Notes under the pieces: generated by a model
Seen by the model: only the letters and a program-made list of their open reading frames with translations
Database searches by the model: none
Told to the model about the DNA's origin: nothing
Translations under genes and position numbers: made by a program
Part shown: positions 1-10,630 of the stretch, one piece after another
How the letters are laid out: each line of letters starts with the position of its first letter
Position numbering within the stretch: the stretch's first letter is position 1
Source of the DNA: Lachancea thermotolerans CBS 6340
Lineage: Eukaryota; Ascomycota; Saccharomycetes; Saccharomycetales; Saccharomycetaceae
NCBI RefSeq assembly: GCF_000142805.1
Contig: NC_013082.1
Coordinates: 1 to 64,000 of the forward strand
Length of the DNA stretch: 64,000 nt
Direction: 5' to 3'

Positions 1-84
1 TTAAACTACTCACTTTTGAATATACTCTGGAATGCTCCTATTCAAAACATCCCGGCCACGCTTTTCTTGCCTCATCCGCGCTAC

Positions 85-1809
85 TCACCTTTGCCACTGC
101 TGTCGCTGTCGGTACATCGCCCCAGCTACCATGTACAACGGCACGCTCTGGTCATTGCTCAGCTTCACATCCACGCTCATCACCCGTAGCCAGTGCGTAA
201 AGAGCCTCACTTCTGGTACCTCCGTAAACTCCGCGTATATCGCATCCGGTTGTAGAACATCCCCAACTGCATCAGCTTGTACATGTACCACGTCACAGTT
301 ACCTCGGCTTCCCGTTTTCGCCCGCGAACAAACACCTTGCGCTTCTCCCGGTCTTTCGAACTGTTGTACAAATACTGCATCTCCTTTTCGCCTTCAAACT
401 GCGCGTTGAGGTACTCAACCGGTACTCCTTCCTTCGCACTGCTCAACCTCTCCCCTGTTGAAATACTCTACTATGTCCTTGTCTTGCAACATTTCCCACA
501 TCTTGTTGTAGCAGCTTTTTATTGCTAGGTCCTAGGTCTCCCCCCATAAACTGGCTAGATCGCCTAACAAACTTTTTTTCGATCCAGCAGTGCGTGGTAG
601 TCCCTGTACACTCTCCCATACGCGGTCATGATCTCGTCCCGCATGTTTGCAAACCTCATCAGCCACCCAGGGACCCCGCTCTCTCGACATCGGTACTGCT
701 CCTCCTCGTAGTCTTCTTCGGGGTAAAGCCCACTGATGAAACATATCGCCTCCTGCGCCATACTGCGGAGTGACTGCTCGTGGCCCTCTGGCCGTTCTGA
801 CCAACAACAGCATGCTACTTTCAATTCCAGGCACCCTGCGCACTGTTCTTCTTGGTGTTGTCGAAACAACATGATGTCCTTGAAGTACCTGTGGTCAATG
901 CCGTCCAGCGTCATGTTTCTGTGCTCAACACCGCGGAGTCCCAGAAATTCAAAAACAGTTTTCTTTCCTTGAAACAGTTTCCTTAGTCGCGCTGTCAGTC
1001 AAACCGGCAGTCGCACCCGCACCACCAGTCGTACCGCCCACCTGGGTAAGGCCCTCTAGCCCGTCCGACGAGATATCTGAGCTATCCATGCTCTCGACCC
1101 CCGCAACCTTCCGACCAGCCGCTCCCTCTGCTTGCGCTTCCCCATCCTCGGCCCTAGCACTTTTTCCTGGCCTCCGCCCATCGTGGGGCTCCTGGTCAGT
1201 CACCACTCGCCAGAACAGCCGCCGAAGCAGCGTCGCGGCCTGGTTCAGCCCGTCGCCCTCTAGTGGCATCGCATGCTTGCACACGTGCATCACTGCCTTG
1301 GCGGTGGTCTCCGCCTTGAACAGCCGCCGAAGCAGCGTCGCGGCATCGCATGCTTGTACAGTGCATCACCGCCAGCTCTCGTACGTAGTTGTGCAGCGAG
1401 ATAGGCGCGGCGGCGAGGCTGCCTGCTTCAACTGGACTGGCCCAAGCGTTATCATCTCTCTGAACGGGGCCTCGGAAGCCTAGCTGTCGAAGCAATCCCT
1501 CCGTGGACCCCTGCTCGCCGGTCGCAGTGATCAGCACCACTTTTTCAAACCGCCCGAACGCGATGCGCTTCATCGTCAAAAAAGTGTTCCCTCGATAGTT
1601 CCCGTCAACCACAAGAAGCCCAAGCCGGACCCGGGGAACCGCAGGCTCCAGTTACTGACCATCGCAATAAACTTTTCGTTAGCAGCATCATTGAACGTCC
1701 CCATGTACACATCCCGGAAGTTGCGCCCGCCAAACGGGCTCTCTTTGAGGGTGGTGCCTTTGGTGGGCCGCACGCCCCTTATGTAGCAGCAACAGCTGCC
1801 TTTACGCAT
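85..1809 (-). pseudogene. Y'-type subtelomeric helicase, broken, middle and C-terminal parts
   Basis: Minus-strand pieces in several frames run in the order of the S. cerevisiae Y' helicase. At 1,809-1,576 a piece reads RNFRDVYMGTFND, like the Y' VYVGIYDD segment. At 1,612-1,196 comes VVDGN then FEKVVLITATG, matching the DExH box and the FEKAIFLSGT motif, followed by LLRQLGFRG. At 914-564 a Cys-rich piece (CAGCLELKVACCCW) matches the Y' CKGCQKMFELCVCW region. At 291-85 EVRLFTHWLRVMSVDVKLS and VPLYM match the Y' C-terminus. The family is a subtelomeric helicase carried on telomere-proximal elements. The reading frame changes several times, so I call it broken. The similarity is from memory of Y' proteins and is weak outside these motifs, but the order of four motifs makes chance unlikely. 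Confidence 0.65.
1213..1343. repeat. short direct duplication inside the helicase relic
   Basis: The segment beginning GAACAGCCGCCGAAGCAGCG occurs at 1,213-1,238 and again at 1,318-1,343, 105 bp apart. Each copy is followed by related CATCGCATGCTTG and GTGCATCAC text, so the duplicated unit is about 105 bp with small changes. Confidence 0.7.
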
Positions 1810-1904
1810 GCTAGATGAGCGTAAGCGGTTTGTTGGGAAACCTCTGAAGCTTTACTGGTGTATATCACGCATACAGAAGTTATAAAGCTGGACCAGATCA
1901 ATAA

Positions 1905-3105
1905 ATGACGTCCGGAAAGAGGTCTCATTCTCTCTCGCAACTCCACTTACAGACTCCATACTCCATTCGCAACTTGACTTCCTCACTGATCCAACCTCTA
2001 CTCTATCAGTCTATCACTCTATCTTACGTAATCACGAACCTCACCACTTCATCCCCCTCCACCAAACACCGTTTTCTCACTCTTTTATCTCGGATCATAT
2101 CTCTTCAAACGCACTTACTCTACCTATCTAACTCCCGACTCTCCATCTACTCTCCTTCGTCTGCTTCCATAGCCCCCACACCCTTCTCCTTAACTTAATC
2201 GCTTACGTAATCACGAACCTCACTACCTCATCCCCCTCCACCAAACACCTTTTTCTCACTTTTTTCTCTCAAATTATATCATTTCAAATTTGCTCGTTCT
2301 ATATATCTAGATCTCCGCTCTCCATCCACTCTCCTTCGTCTATTCGCCTAACCTCCACGCCCTTCTCCTTAACTTAATCGCTTACATAATCACGAACCTC
2401 ACCACTTCATCCCCCTCCACCAAACACCGTTTTCTCACTCTTTTCTCTCAAAATACACTCTCCCAAACTCGCGTATTCTCTTTATTCAACTCCCGACTCT
2501 CCATCCACTCTCCTTCGTCTATTCGCCTACCCTCCACACCCTTCTCTCTATCACTCTATCTTACGTAATCACGAACATCACCACCTCATCCCCCTCCACC
2601 AAACACCTTTTCCTCACTCTTTTTTCTCGAATCATATCTTGTCAAGCTCACTCGTTCTATATATCTAGATATCTGCTCTCCATCCACTCTCCCTCGTCTG
2701 CTTCCATGCCCCGTGTCATCTCTTCTCGCCTCTTCTCGCCTCTTCTCGCTTACATAATCACGAACCCCATCGCCTCGTCCCCCTCCACCAAACACTGTTT
2801 TCTCGCTCTTCTTTCTCAATATACACTCTCCCCAGCTCACTTGTTCAACATATCCAGCTCTCGACTCTCCATCAGCTCTCCCTCGTCTAATCTTCGCGCT
2901 ACTCTGTCGCCTTCTCAACTCTCCTCGCTTACATAATCACGGACCTCACCACCTCGTCCCCCTCCACCAAACGCCGTTCTCTCACTCTTCTTTCTCAAAC
3001 TATATCTTCCCAGATCCACTCACCTCATATATCCAACTCTCGACTCTCCATCCGTTCTCCTTCTTCTACTCGCCTCCCCCTTTTATCGTCTTCTCTCTGA
3101 CCTCG
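1905..3105. repeat. subtelomeric tandem repeat, about six 179-bp units
   Basis: A C/T-rich plus strand is built of units that each contain CTTACRTAATCACGAACCTC and CCCCCTCCACCAAACACC. The first motif starts at 2,023, 2,202, 2,381, 2,560, 2,749 and 2,928: spacings of 179, 179, 179, 189 and 179 bp. A partial unit precedes the first at 1,905-2,022. Each unit also carries a CTCTCCATCCACTCTCC block. The one 189-bp spacing contains a small run of TCTTCTCGCC repeats. Open frames through this block are by-products of the low-complexity sequence. It sits between two pieces of the helicase relic, so it may have grown inside that element or been inserted into it. Confidence 0.9.
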
Positions 3106-3141
3106 TCACTTTTTCTTTTCTCAATCCAAAAACTATTCTTT

Positions 3142-3281
3142 CGTACTCTATGTACTCCACGTACTCCGCGTACTCCGCGTACTCCACGTACTCCGCGTAC
3201 TCCGCGTACTCCGCGTACTCCACGTACTCCGCGTACTCCACCTACTCCACCTACTCCACGTACTCCACATACTCCTCGTAA
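3142..3281. repeat. 9-bp minisatellite (TACTCCRCG)n, about 15 units
   Basis: Units of TACTCCGCG and TACTCCACG alternate in a nearly perfect array and decay at both ends. Nine bases are three codons, so the plus strand is open from ATG 3,150 to TAA 3,276-3,278 as Tyr-Ser-Ala/Thr repeats (42 residues). I see nothing that says this is translated. Looser relatives (GATACTCCC, GGGACACTCC) continue to about 3,490. Confidence 0.9.
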
Positions 3282-3740
3282 CTACATTTGGGACACTTCC
3301 ATCTAGGATATCTCCTCTATCTTCTCTATCTCGGACACTCTTTCACTCAAACACTCCATCTATCTAGAACTTCCCACCGTCCCAGACACTCCCAAGAGAT
3401 ACCTATAATCAAGACTCCTGACGGATACTCCCAATTGATACTCCCGGACACTTGGAACAGCTCGGGATACTTGGGACACTCCCTCTGGTACACCCGCTAT
3501 ATATTAAAGCGATGGTAGAGAAGAACATGACAGTAGATGACTCTGTGGGAGACGGCCCTCCAGGACCCATTACTACCTACCTCATATCTGACTACACCCT
3601 CACGTATTCAGTGATTACTGGTGCTGTAGACGGTATAGACACAGTTAGAGCACTTCCACAATGAGGGTGTCAGGACACTAGTACTACGCTCACTGCACGA
3701 GCTCTACAGCTCCTAGTTGAGGGCTTGGGAAATGGTTCTT
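3282..3740. other. gene-free stretch with decayed short repeats
   Basis: The first 200 bp contain worn copies of GGACACT / GATACTCCC words, apparently a decayed extension of the minisatellite. The rest holds no frame I can support. Confidence 0.5.
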
Positions 3741-4196
3741 TTAATCCTTCAATAAAGTCAATCTACGGGCCCACTTTTCATATTTAGGTGTCAGAATATA
3801 TTTTTCAACGTCCATTTGTCTCGATATAGGAACAACTATAAATGCTAGACAGGAAATGAACACACCGCAGTACTCCCTCATCACCCCTCTTCCATGTGAA
3901 GTTTGTCTGCATCCGCTCATAGTCCTTCTTGCCGCGCTCATTCGTAAACCTACCCATACATCTCACGCCCGTACAACCATCTCTACACCATGTGAACCTT
4001 CTACAGCCCTCCCCGCAGCTCCTACTCGCATCACCGGCAGTTTGCGCACCGCCCAGTCCTCCGACTTTGGCACCGGTCTGTTGCGGCTATTAACAAATAT
4101 CAGGTAGCCGTCCAAGTGGTTTGCGGCCTTCTGCATCTCTGCCTTTTGCTCTATGAACTTCCGTAAGAGATGATGTGGTCCCTCGCTCTCAAACAC
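3741..4196 (-). pseudogene. possible N-terminal remnant of the same Y'-type helicase
   Basis: Minus-strand frames give HLDGYLIFVNSRN near 4,080-4,120 and, in another frame, ISRQMDVEKYILTPKYEKW near 3,760-3,830. These recall the N-terminal Y' segments YIDGFLVKKHNN and ISKYLIPKKIN in the right order, and they lie upstream (minus-strand sense) of the helicase relic at 85-1,809. The match is short and was made by eye, so this is tentative. An unrelated subtelomeric gene fragment is the alternative. Confidence 0.35.
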
Positions 4197-4884
4197 CGAG
4201 TGCCGGAGCAGGAGGGGAAACTACGGATATCCAAAACAGGAGTATTTCTAATTAGTGGAGGTGACATTTGGTGGGAGAGGAGTAGGAGGTCTATAGTGAG
4301 AGGAGAAGGAGGATCAGGAGGAGAAGGAGGATGAGGAAAAGACCTTTTATTACAGCAGGCAGCACTCCAAGATAAGCCAATTGTTTATCGATAGATATGA
4401 TTTGTGCAGCCCATATCGCGATCAAGAATGTGCAGCACTTTAACGAAATCCACGCGGGGGGATGGCAAATGGCAAATGGCAAATTGTATGAAAGCGTAAG
4501 AATATGAGCCGGGATGGCACCCGGAGTAATCAAGGCACGTGACAGATGACAGGTGACAGGAGACAGGAGCATGTGACGAGAGAGTAGCACGTGACTGAAG
4601 AGAGATACACGTGACGCAGGGACAAGCCACGCCACGCTCACACTCTCGCAAGCTCTTCATCGAAGAGTGCACAGTTTTGGGTATTTTCAAAAATATACAT
4701 TACGGAAGGATCCCCCCAAGGGCTGGGCAAAAATACAAGAAAACCCACCACACTCCCCCACTCACCAGCTCGCCCGCACTTATCAGCTGTAAAATCCTTG
4801 CTTCCTGGCGGCTAGATATAGCTTGCCAAAGTCTGAGGAGCTACGTTTAAACCTAAAATACGGGCGGCAGCAGCGAAGTACAGA
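4197..4884. other. gene-free subtelomeric stretch, purine-rich then E-box-rich
   Basis: 4,255-4,335 is a run of GGAG/GAGGA on the plus strand. 4,500-4,620 contains the CACGTG cluster listed separately. Small open frames on both strands show no recognisable protein. The remainder to 4,884 is the region downstream of the methyltransferase gene. Confidence 0.5.
4536..4613. promoter_or_regulatory. cluster of CACGTG / CATGTG sites (Cbf1-type E-boxes)
   Basis: CACGTGAC occurs at 4,536, 4,588 and 4,608 and CATGTGAC at 4,570, all in the same orientation and separated by GACAGGAGACAGG-like text. GTCACGTG is the core of centromere element I and of Cbf1 promoter sites. The cluster lies between the helicase relic and the first intact gene, where S. 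cerevisiae has its core X elements. The role is inferred. Confidence 0.45.
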
Positions 4885-5721
4885 CTAAAGCTGTTTCCTA
4901 GCACTAGACACAAGAAGGATACCTGGTATCTTGGCAGGCCTTTTTGGATATCTTTCAGCTAGTTCTTCGACGATTAATTGAACTGCTCGGTCTTTTTCCT
5001 CATCTGTAAGCGATTGGAAGACGGCAGACATTTCAGGTATCCCAGAACGGACCAAAAGAGTTGCGAGTGGAAGAGAATCATCTAGCTCGACGTAAACTTC
5101 CATAGGCTCGATCTTTATATCAATAAAATTTGCTTTCTCAAGTTGTCTCTTGATCCATTCTTCAGACGCCCATTCAGCAGGTAAGGGTGCTGGCTCCAAT
5201 CCTGGATTGATTTTCTTAGCGACATTGCGCAAATCCATCCATTGGTTCTCGCGAAAAGATGTAAACCCAATCACACCTCCTGGCTGCAGGATGCGATAAG
5301 CTTCGCTGAATGTAGCCTCCGGCTTGGCAAAGAAGAACACAAGCGAAGCTATGATATGACTGAAACAAGAGTTCTGTGTTTTGCTCATGTTGTCCACGCT
5401 GCAAACTTGGAGTTCTAGCCGGTCCCAGAACCTATTTCCTTTATGGGCAGCTTTTGTCATTCGAACGGACTCTATCATCCCAGGACTGAGATCGGCGGCC
5501 ACTAAATGTATCAAATCAGGCAGTTGATGCCCATACTTGTCTATGAGAGTCTGTGTTCCTAATCCTGTGCCGCACCCATTGTCCAAGATGCTTTTAGCCT
5601 TTTCAAACGGTAATAAACTGTCTACGGCTTGGAGAATTGCGTCCACAGATGCTTTAGGAGGTCCCTTTTGTAGTTTTTCTGCATACTCTTTTGCCTGTAG
5701 CCCCCATGCATCAGACATCAT
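4885..5721 (-). CDS. SAM-dependent class I methyltransferase, 278 aa
   Basis: This is a complete frame from ATG (two ATG codons in tandem; the first is used here) to stop. It has the class I methyltransferase core: motif I ILDNGCGTGLG near residue 43, motif II LVAADLSPGMIESV near residue 75, and a motif near residue 140 reading YRILQPGGVIGFTSF, typical of the Methyltransf_11/25 group of small-molecule methyltransferases. There is no signal peptide or membrane segment, so it is probably cytosolic. The substrate cannot be told from sequence. It stands alone at the inner edge of the subtelomeric repeats, a place where yeasts often carry strain-specific enzymes. Fold is near certain, function unknown. 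Confidence 0.85.
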   Translation of the reverse strand: MMSDAWGLQAKEYAEKLQKGPPKASVDAILQAVDSLLPFEKAKSILDNGCGTGLGTQTLIDKYGHQLPDLIHLVAADLSPGMIESVRMTKAAHKGNRFWDRLELQVCSVDNMSKTQNSCFSHIIASLVFFFAKPEATFSEAYRILQPGGVIGFTSFRENQWMDLRNVAKKINPGLEPAPLPAEWASEEWIKRQLEKANFIDIKIEPMEVYVELDDSLPLATLLVRSGIPEMSAVFQSLTDEEKDRAVQLIVEELAERYPKRPAKIPGILLVSSARKQL

Positions 5722-6503
5722 AGCTCTTTATTGGCCCAGATAACGGTAAGCTTCATTAATGGAGCGCGTAATTTTCATTATAACCCCGCTTTTTTATACC
5801 TTGCAACAACACGGCGATTAGTAGTGCACAGTGGAAACTCTAAGCATTTTGAGCTACGGGCAGCATCCAAAAGCAGAATGCAGCAACCCTGTGGTTATGG
5901 GAGGGCACCCTTTTCCTTTTCAGAACATAGGGTTACCAATGGCTACGAAATACAAAACGTGCTTTTCCGAAGCGTTTTATGTTGGGTACGAAGAATAATA
6001 GAGTACTTGTAAGCTAAGCGGCTCGGGGTTGATAATGAAAAACGACTTGAAGATCAATATTTTCTTTTTGGCGCTTCAACTCGATTATCAAGCCCAAAAA
6101 TGATGCTGACTTAAGAACTTTTTCTTCAAGTTGGGTTTTAAACCATTCGTGCTTTAGTGACCTGGGAAACAACAATTTCTTATGTAATATCAACAGCGCG
6201 TAAAGCTGAGGCGATGATTTACGAACCAAGAATGAGGCTATCATCGTCCAGCTTTTCTCAAGCTTGCCATGAAATCTGGAAATTATCAGAGTATCAACAG
6301 TCCTGCACGTCCGGCTCCCCGAGAGCCTCAGGCCGTTTGCAAGTACTCTATTGATGAGGCCATTTGTTAGCAAGCTTTTCAAGCACCCAACTGAAGCTCA
6401 TAATCCATGAATGGACATAAGCCTGGCCGAGCAATAGGCCATCCTTTTACCTGCAGCACTGTTTGGAAGCCAGAAAACTCTTTAAAGAAACAGGTGAGAC
6501 GCT
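5722..6503. other. gene-free stretch between methyltransferase and pectate lyase
   Basis: About 780 bp. The open frames present are short, start on non-ATG codons or have no recognisable content. It includes the promoter of the methyltransferase (minus strand, from 5,722) and the 3' flank of the pectate lyase. Confidence 0.5.
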
Positions 6504-7352
6504 CTACTTGGTGACAATGTCATTGTCTGTGTATAAGCAATACTTTGCATCTGGCCCATAGCCTGACAAAGTGGGCTCTTTGCTGTTGTCACTCGTTCCC
6601 TTGTACTTGGCGCAGATATTTTTAACACTGCTGACTGTAATGTCACTTAATTTGGCACTATCTCCGTAATTAGAGTTTATCCCTGCTCTCTCTTCGTGTT
6701 AGTACAATGTAGATTTCAAAGCGTACACTCTTCACATACCGACCAGAATCTTGCCAGAAGTTGCAGTAATGTTATTAAGAACAACGTTTCTTTTGTACAT
6801 GTTTTTGCAGTTGCCACAAGATCTGTACAGCTTGCCGAAATCGCCAACTGTAAAATCAGAGACAGACACAGTACCCGCTCCATTATGTTGGATGACTTTG
6901 TCAGCAGCTCCAAAAGCCCCACCCCCTTTGATGTAGGTAGTTTGTGATTCCGTTTGAGTCTTGATGGTGAAAGCATCTTCGCAAACATCTGACCACCATA
7001 CATTGTTTAAAGTGCAACCTCCCTTACAGTGAATGCCCTCAATCTGGTTGGGGCCGATGATAACATTTGACAACGTCCCGCCAGACTCAATTATAAAGAC
7101 AGCGTCAGAGCTGCTCCCTTCGGCTTGACCAGTGCAAGTAACCCCCCGATCGAACACCTTCATGCCACCATCAAAAGTTTTGCCAGCAGCGACAGTCTGT
7201 GCAGCCTTCAATACGGAAGTGCCGCTAGACCTTGGAAGCAGTTCTCGTTTATTGCGCTGCCGCTCTGGAGATCCATAGTATGAAGGACTAGAACTCACTG
7301 TTGAAGCTGTCAGGAGGCTAGTAAAAATTGCGACTACCGCTTGTCCACGCAT
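6504..7352 (-). CDS. secreted pectate lyase, polysaccharide lyase family 3, two exons, 263 aa
   Basis: I read two exons, 7,352-6,740 and 6,682-6,504. The protein starts with a signal peptide (MRGQAVVAIFTSLLTASTVS) and a likely dibasic processing site (NKRELL). The PL3 parallel beta-helix signature follows in order: IIGPNQIEGIHCKGGCTLNN, WWSDVCEDA, GGGAF, DKVIQHNGAGTV, DFGKLYRSCGNC, then after the intron GINSNYGDSAKLS. PL3 enzymes cut de-esterified pectin by calcium-dependent beta-elimination outside the cell. Length suits the family. The chosen ATG (7,352) follows an A-rich leader; the frame is also open 25 codons upstream but without ATG. Family members are common in filamentous fungi and bacteria and rare in yeasts, so transfer is possible. 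Confidence 0.88.
6683..6739 (-). other. spliceosomal intron in the pectate lyase gene, 57 bp
   Basis: On the minus strand the intron begins GTATGT (6,739), has the branch site TACTAAC at 6,704-6,698 and ends GAGCAG at 6,683. Splicing joins ...KILV-G to INSNYGD in frame and restores the conserved PL3 C-terminus; without it the frame stops right after the 5' splice site. Confidence 0.85.
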
Positions 7353-7992
7353 TTTGTTTTTCAAAGTTTTATGTCGGTGCACTAAAAAAATGAGTCTGTA
7401 ATTTAAGGCTGCCGTGGGGGGATTCAAAATGGAAATCGATTATACAGGGGCGCCGAAAGCCTAATTATAATATAATTCTGCTCCGGGTCCGTTGCCTAGG
7501 CTTGTCAAAGTTTAAAGTTGGGAACGTTTTGAAAAAGTTTCCCACGGAGAATTCCATTCTTCGAGACCAATGACGTAATTTCTTGGTGCCCAATTTTACC
7601 GCTATTTATCAAGTTTGTACATAAAAGGTATAATAGTCAAAAATGTTTCGCGTAGTTGCCTAAAAAAGCCCGAGGCAGAGAGCGCGAAGGATGTGCATTC
7701 TCGTTTAAAGCCTTTCTCTGAATACGATTTGTTGTTTTACGGTGTAAATGTTTCAAATTGAACTACGAGAAATATTTAAGTAGTTTGAACATTCTTGGGC
7801 AGAAAATACGGGTTTTTTCGTATGTATTTACGCCATTGTCCATTTTCAAGACAATGAACATCTAAAGTCACGCTTTATACCAAAGAATCGCTTCCAGAAA
7901 ATGACATACGTCAGTGTCTTGAAGAAGGAGTCGCCCGAGTGCCTGAGAGCATTGCTAGATAATAGGTTTCTATATTATTGGATCTGTTTACC
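7353..7992. other. gene-free stretch upstream of the pectate lyase
   Basis: About 640 bp, containing the pectate lyase promoter. I see no credible gene or structure. Confidence 0.5.
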
Positions 7993-8347
7993 TATGAAAT
8001 GACATGACATAAGGGCACATCATAAATACAACGAATGCCAAACTAAAACATACGAAAGGACCTACATTGGCCGTTCATAGTCCAAATCAGATGATGTTGG
8101 CTCAGAAATGATGTAAAACGGTACCACAAGTGCTGTCCTTGTCTCATTGCAAGCCTAAGCCACGTCCTAAGATATTGTATACGAGCCGAAGTTTTGGTCA
8201 GCGACAGGAGTCTATCCTTGTACCTGAGGAAGACAAGGAGATATTTAGTACCATAATCCACGAAGTAGTTAACCGATCTTAATACGGAAAACCTAGTCAA
8301 CGAATTTGGCAACCTCTCATAAGCGACTCAGACTCACCTCGATAGTT
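7993..8347 (+). repeat. dispersed repeat family A, copy 1 (older, lacks first ~75 bp)
   Basis: Shares blocks with the copies at 24,064-24,487 and 33,723-34,146: CATAAATAC.ACG, CCGTTCATAGTCCA.ATCAGA, AGCCACGTCC, GGAGATATTTAGTACCAT, ATCCACGAAGTAGTT and GACTCAGACTC near the end. It is clearly more diverged than those two are from each other. No flanking duplication is visible. Confidence 0.75.
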
Positions 8348-8769
8348 TCTATCCAGCGCGGTAAAATTGCGAATGTCCTCGCAGTCTAAAGGGGGTTTCC
8401 AACTGCACTGAGGATGATATAGTTTGCTTCTTGGGTCAAATCTGGCCGTTCACTTTCGATTACTACTGCTGAAGAACTGACCGTATCTGACTATCAACAC
8501 GATGACATAATATCAATTCAAGGGTAATTTTAGTGGGGCAGACGATTTTATGCAAGTAAGCCTTCATCAAACAGATCCAGCATTTTCCTGAAAATAAATC
8601 AGTGGAAATATCTGACTTAGTTCGAGGAGACAGAGAATTCTAGAGTCATTCTGCTATTTCTCGGGGGCTTAATTCAAAATCCTTAAATTTTACTGATTTT
8701 TTGGAAGGTATTGGAGCTTGATTCACAGTCTTAGTACGGCTTGTTTATTCATCAAAAAAGGAAACTAAT

Positions 8770-9060
8770 GAGGAAGATCTGGGCCGCTGGTTGAGAGGTT
8801 GTCAAACTCGTTGGCCAGACTTTCCATAATACGGTCAGTAAACAACATCGTGGGCGATGGTACAAAATAGTGCACCCCCTTCCTCTTACCCAGGATTTAA
8901 ATCTTGTGGCTTAAAACAGGTCATCTAGGCTTATACATAATATCTAGGTTTAGATTATGCTTGACCATGAGGAAAGAGCTGCACTAGAGGTGCTACTCCT
9001 TATAGTCTCTGAGACACCATTGTTTGGTTCGAGCTTCTGACGGTAACCTTGTGTCATCGT
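8770..9060 (-). repeat. dispersed repeat family A, copy 4, inverted and degenerate
   Basis: Read on the plus strand, 8,770-9,000 resembles the reverse complement of the other copies: TTTCCATAATACGGTCAGTA against TTTCCATCATGGTCTAGGTA, then CATCGTGGGCGATGGTACAA against TTCGTGGATGATGGTACTAA, and GGTGCTACTCCTTATAGTCT further on. The right edge is uncertain. With copy 1 it forms an inverted pair whose ends face each other about 420 bp apart. Confidence 0.55.
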
Positions 9061-10630
9061 ATGATCCTTAGCTGACGCCTTGCCTTATCTATAGCTTCTC
9101 GAGCATCAAATCATTTCTCACTAACGTGTCATTTGCAACTTGACATTATTACACGCCTGTTATCCGATTACAGTCTGGCAGAAAAAAGGACCGGGCACAA
9201 GTGAGAATATATATGCTACTATTTCCAATGAAGCGAGCGTGCCATACATTACTAGCATAAGCAATAAGAGGTAACCACGACTAGGTCCTGCTGGCTGGGC
9301 TTTTTCTTGAACACAATTAGTAGTGGTGGCGGTGGTTGCGCCTCCGGCTATCCAATCAACTTTTTAGGTCCTAAACAAAATCTCTCATCGGTTGAGATGT
9401 TGAAGGCTAGCTGGCAGAACTGGACATCGGCTTCAATTCATTTTGCCAGCTCAGAAAACAGGGGAGTTAGACTGCAGAAACTTGAGTAAAGGAACAGAAG
9501 ACAAAACGCAGAAAAGGGAAGCAAAAAAGGGCACACTGGCGATCGGGTCTCTTTTGCCAGTCTTTACTCCACGCTGCTGAAATATTGATTATCAAAGGAA
9601 AAATGCAGTTGTTGGGGTAAAGTTTGAAGGTCGCTGCTACAGCCATTTATCTTCACCGAAAATTGGTGGACCACTTGAATACTATTGGTTGTTTTTTTTT
9701 TATTATAAACTCCCCTAATTATGTCTATAGGATACACATTAGTTCTACACTATATGGGATTCCGAGGATTCGCTGATGCTCCTAATTACATTAGACGGAG
9801 TCATACATATTGGGCGATTTTTGGTCCTGAAGACCGCTTTCACACACAGAGCGAGGAATTGTGGAATACCAAAGCCTTGTTTGATACTATAAGGTTTACC
9901 GCTTGGACTAAATGGTGTTTGGTTAAGGTCTCAAAGAGAAAACGTCCCCAGCTATCAAAACTCTGTGCATTTTCTGGTTTGCTCAAATTTCTGGAGTCAA
10001 CAGTAATGTTTGGAGTGATGTTGAGGACGAAACCAGACATCTTTGATGTAGACGAGTGAAATCATAAGAATCGAATAGCTTTGTAACTCCTTTACAATTA
10101 GAACCTAAATAACACTACTTGATAAGCGAAAAATTAATATAAAAAGCGTAAATCAAGGGATTACAAAGTCTGGAGCGTATTCCTTTGTTGATAATGATAA
10201 AGTCCCGAGGACACTTCAGCCACGGATCACGTTTGACTCAAATGACAAATTTCAAAGCAGCTCAAACAAGGAAGAACAATTGCTTAGAAGCTTCAAGTGA
10301 AGCCATGGACTTCCTTCACTTCGGGTGAGTAAGTTCTTGTTGGTGAATAGAAGCAACAGATCTATCGATCATTCCCTAACCATGAAAAAAACTGGGCTGC
10401 TAACTTCTCAATGTGTGTGCAAGTCAATAGCTCCCATACCATGGAAAACTACCCGCCCACAGAATGCAAGAAACCCCGCATTCTTATGTGACAAAAGCTG
10501 GAATGATAATGTTAAAATTCTTACGAAAACATATGTAGAATACAAGCGATCTATACGTTTAGTCTATATTCCGTTGAACCTAAATGAGATACAAGAGATC
10601 ACGAATTTCTAAGTCGAATAAACCGGGCCG
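9061..10630. other. largely gene-free stretch; one unrecognised 112-codon ATG frame
   Basis: No gene I can support. The frame at 9,721-10,059 (plus) starts with ATG and is 112 codons long, but its product matches nothing I recognise and the complementary strand is open over much of the same span, so I do not call it. The last part is the 3' flank of the adhesin gene. Confidence 0.4.

Noticed and set aside
2586-2936. Coding frames in the 179-bp repeats
   Set aside because: Open frames on both strands change from unit to unit and are explained by C/T-rich composition.
3142-3281. CRISPR-like array
   Set aside because: Units are 9 bp and directly joined, without spacers; the organism is a yeast.
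6014-6382. 122-codon minus frame
   Set aside because: It starts on TTG and has no recognisable content.
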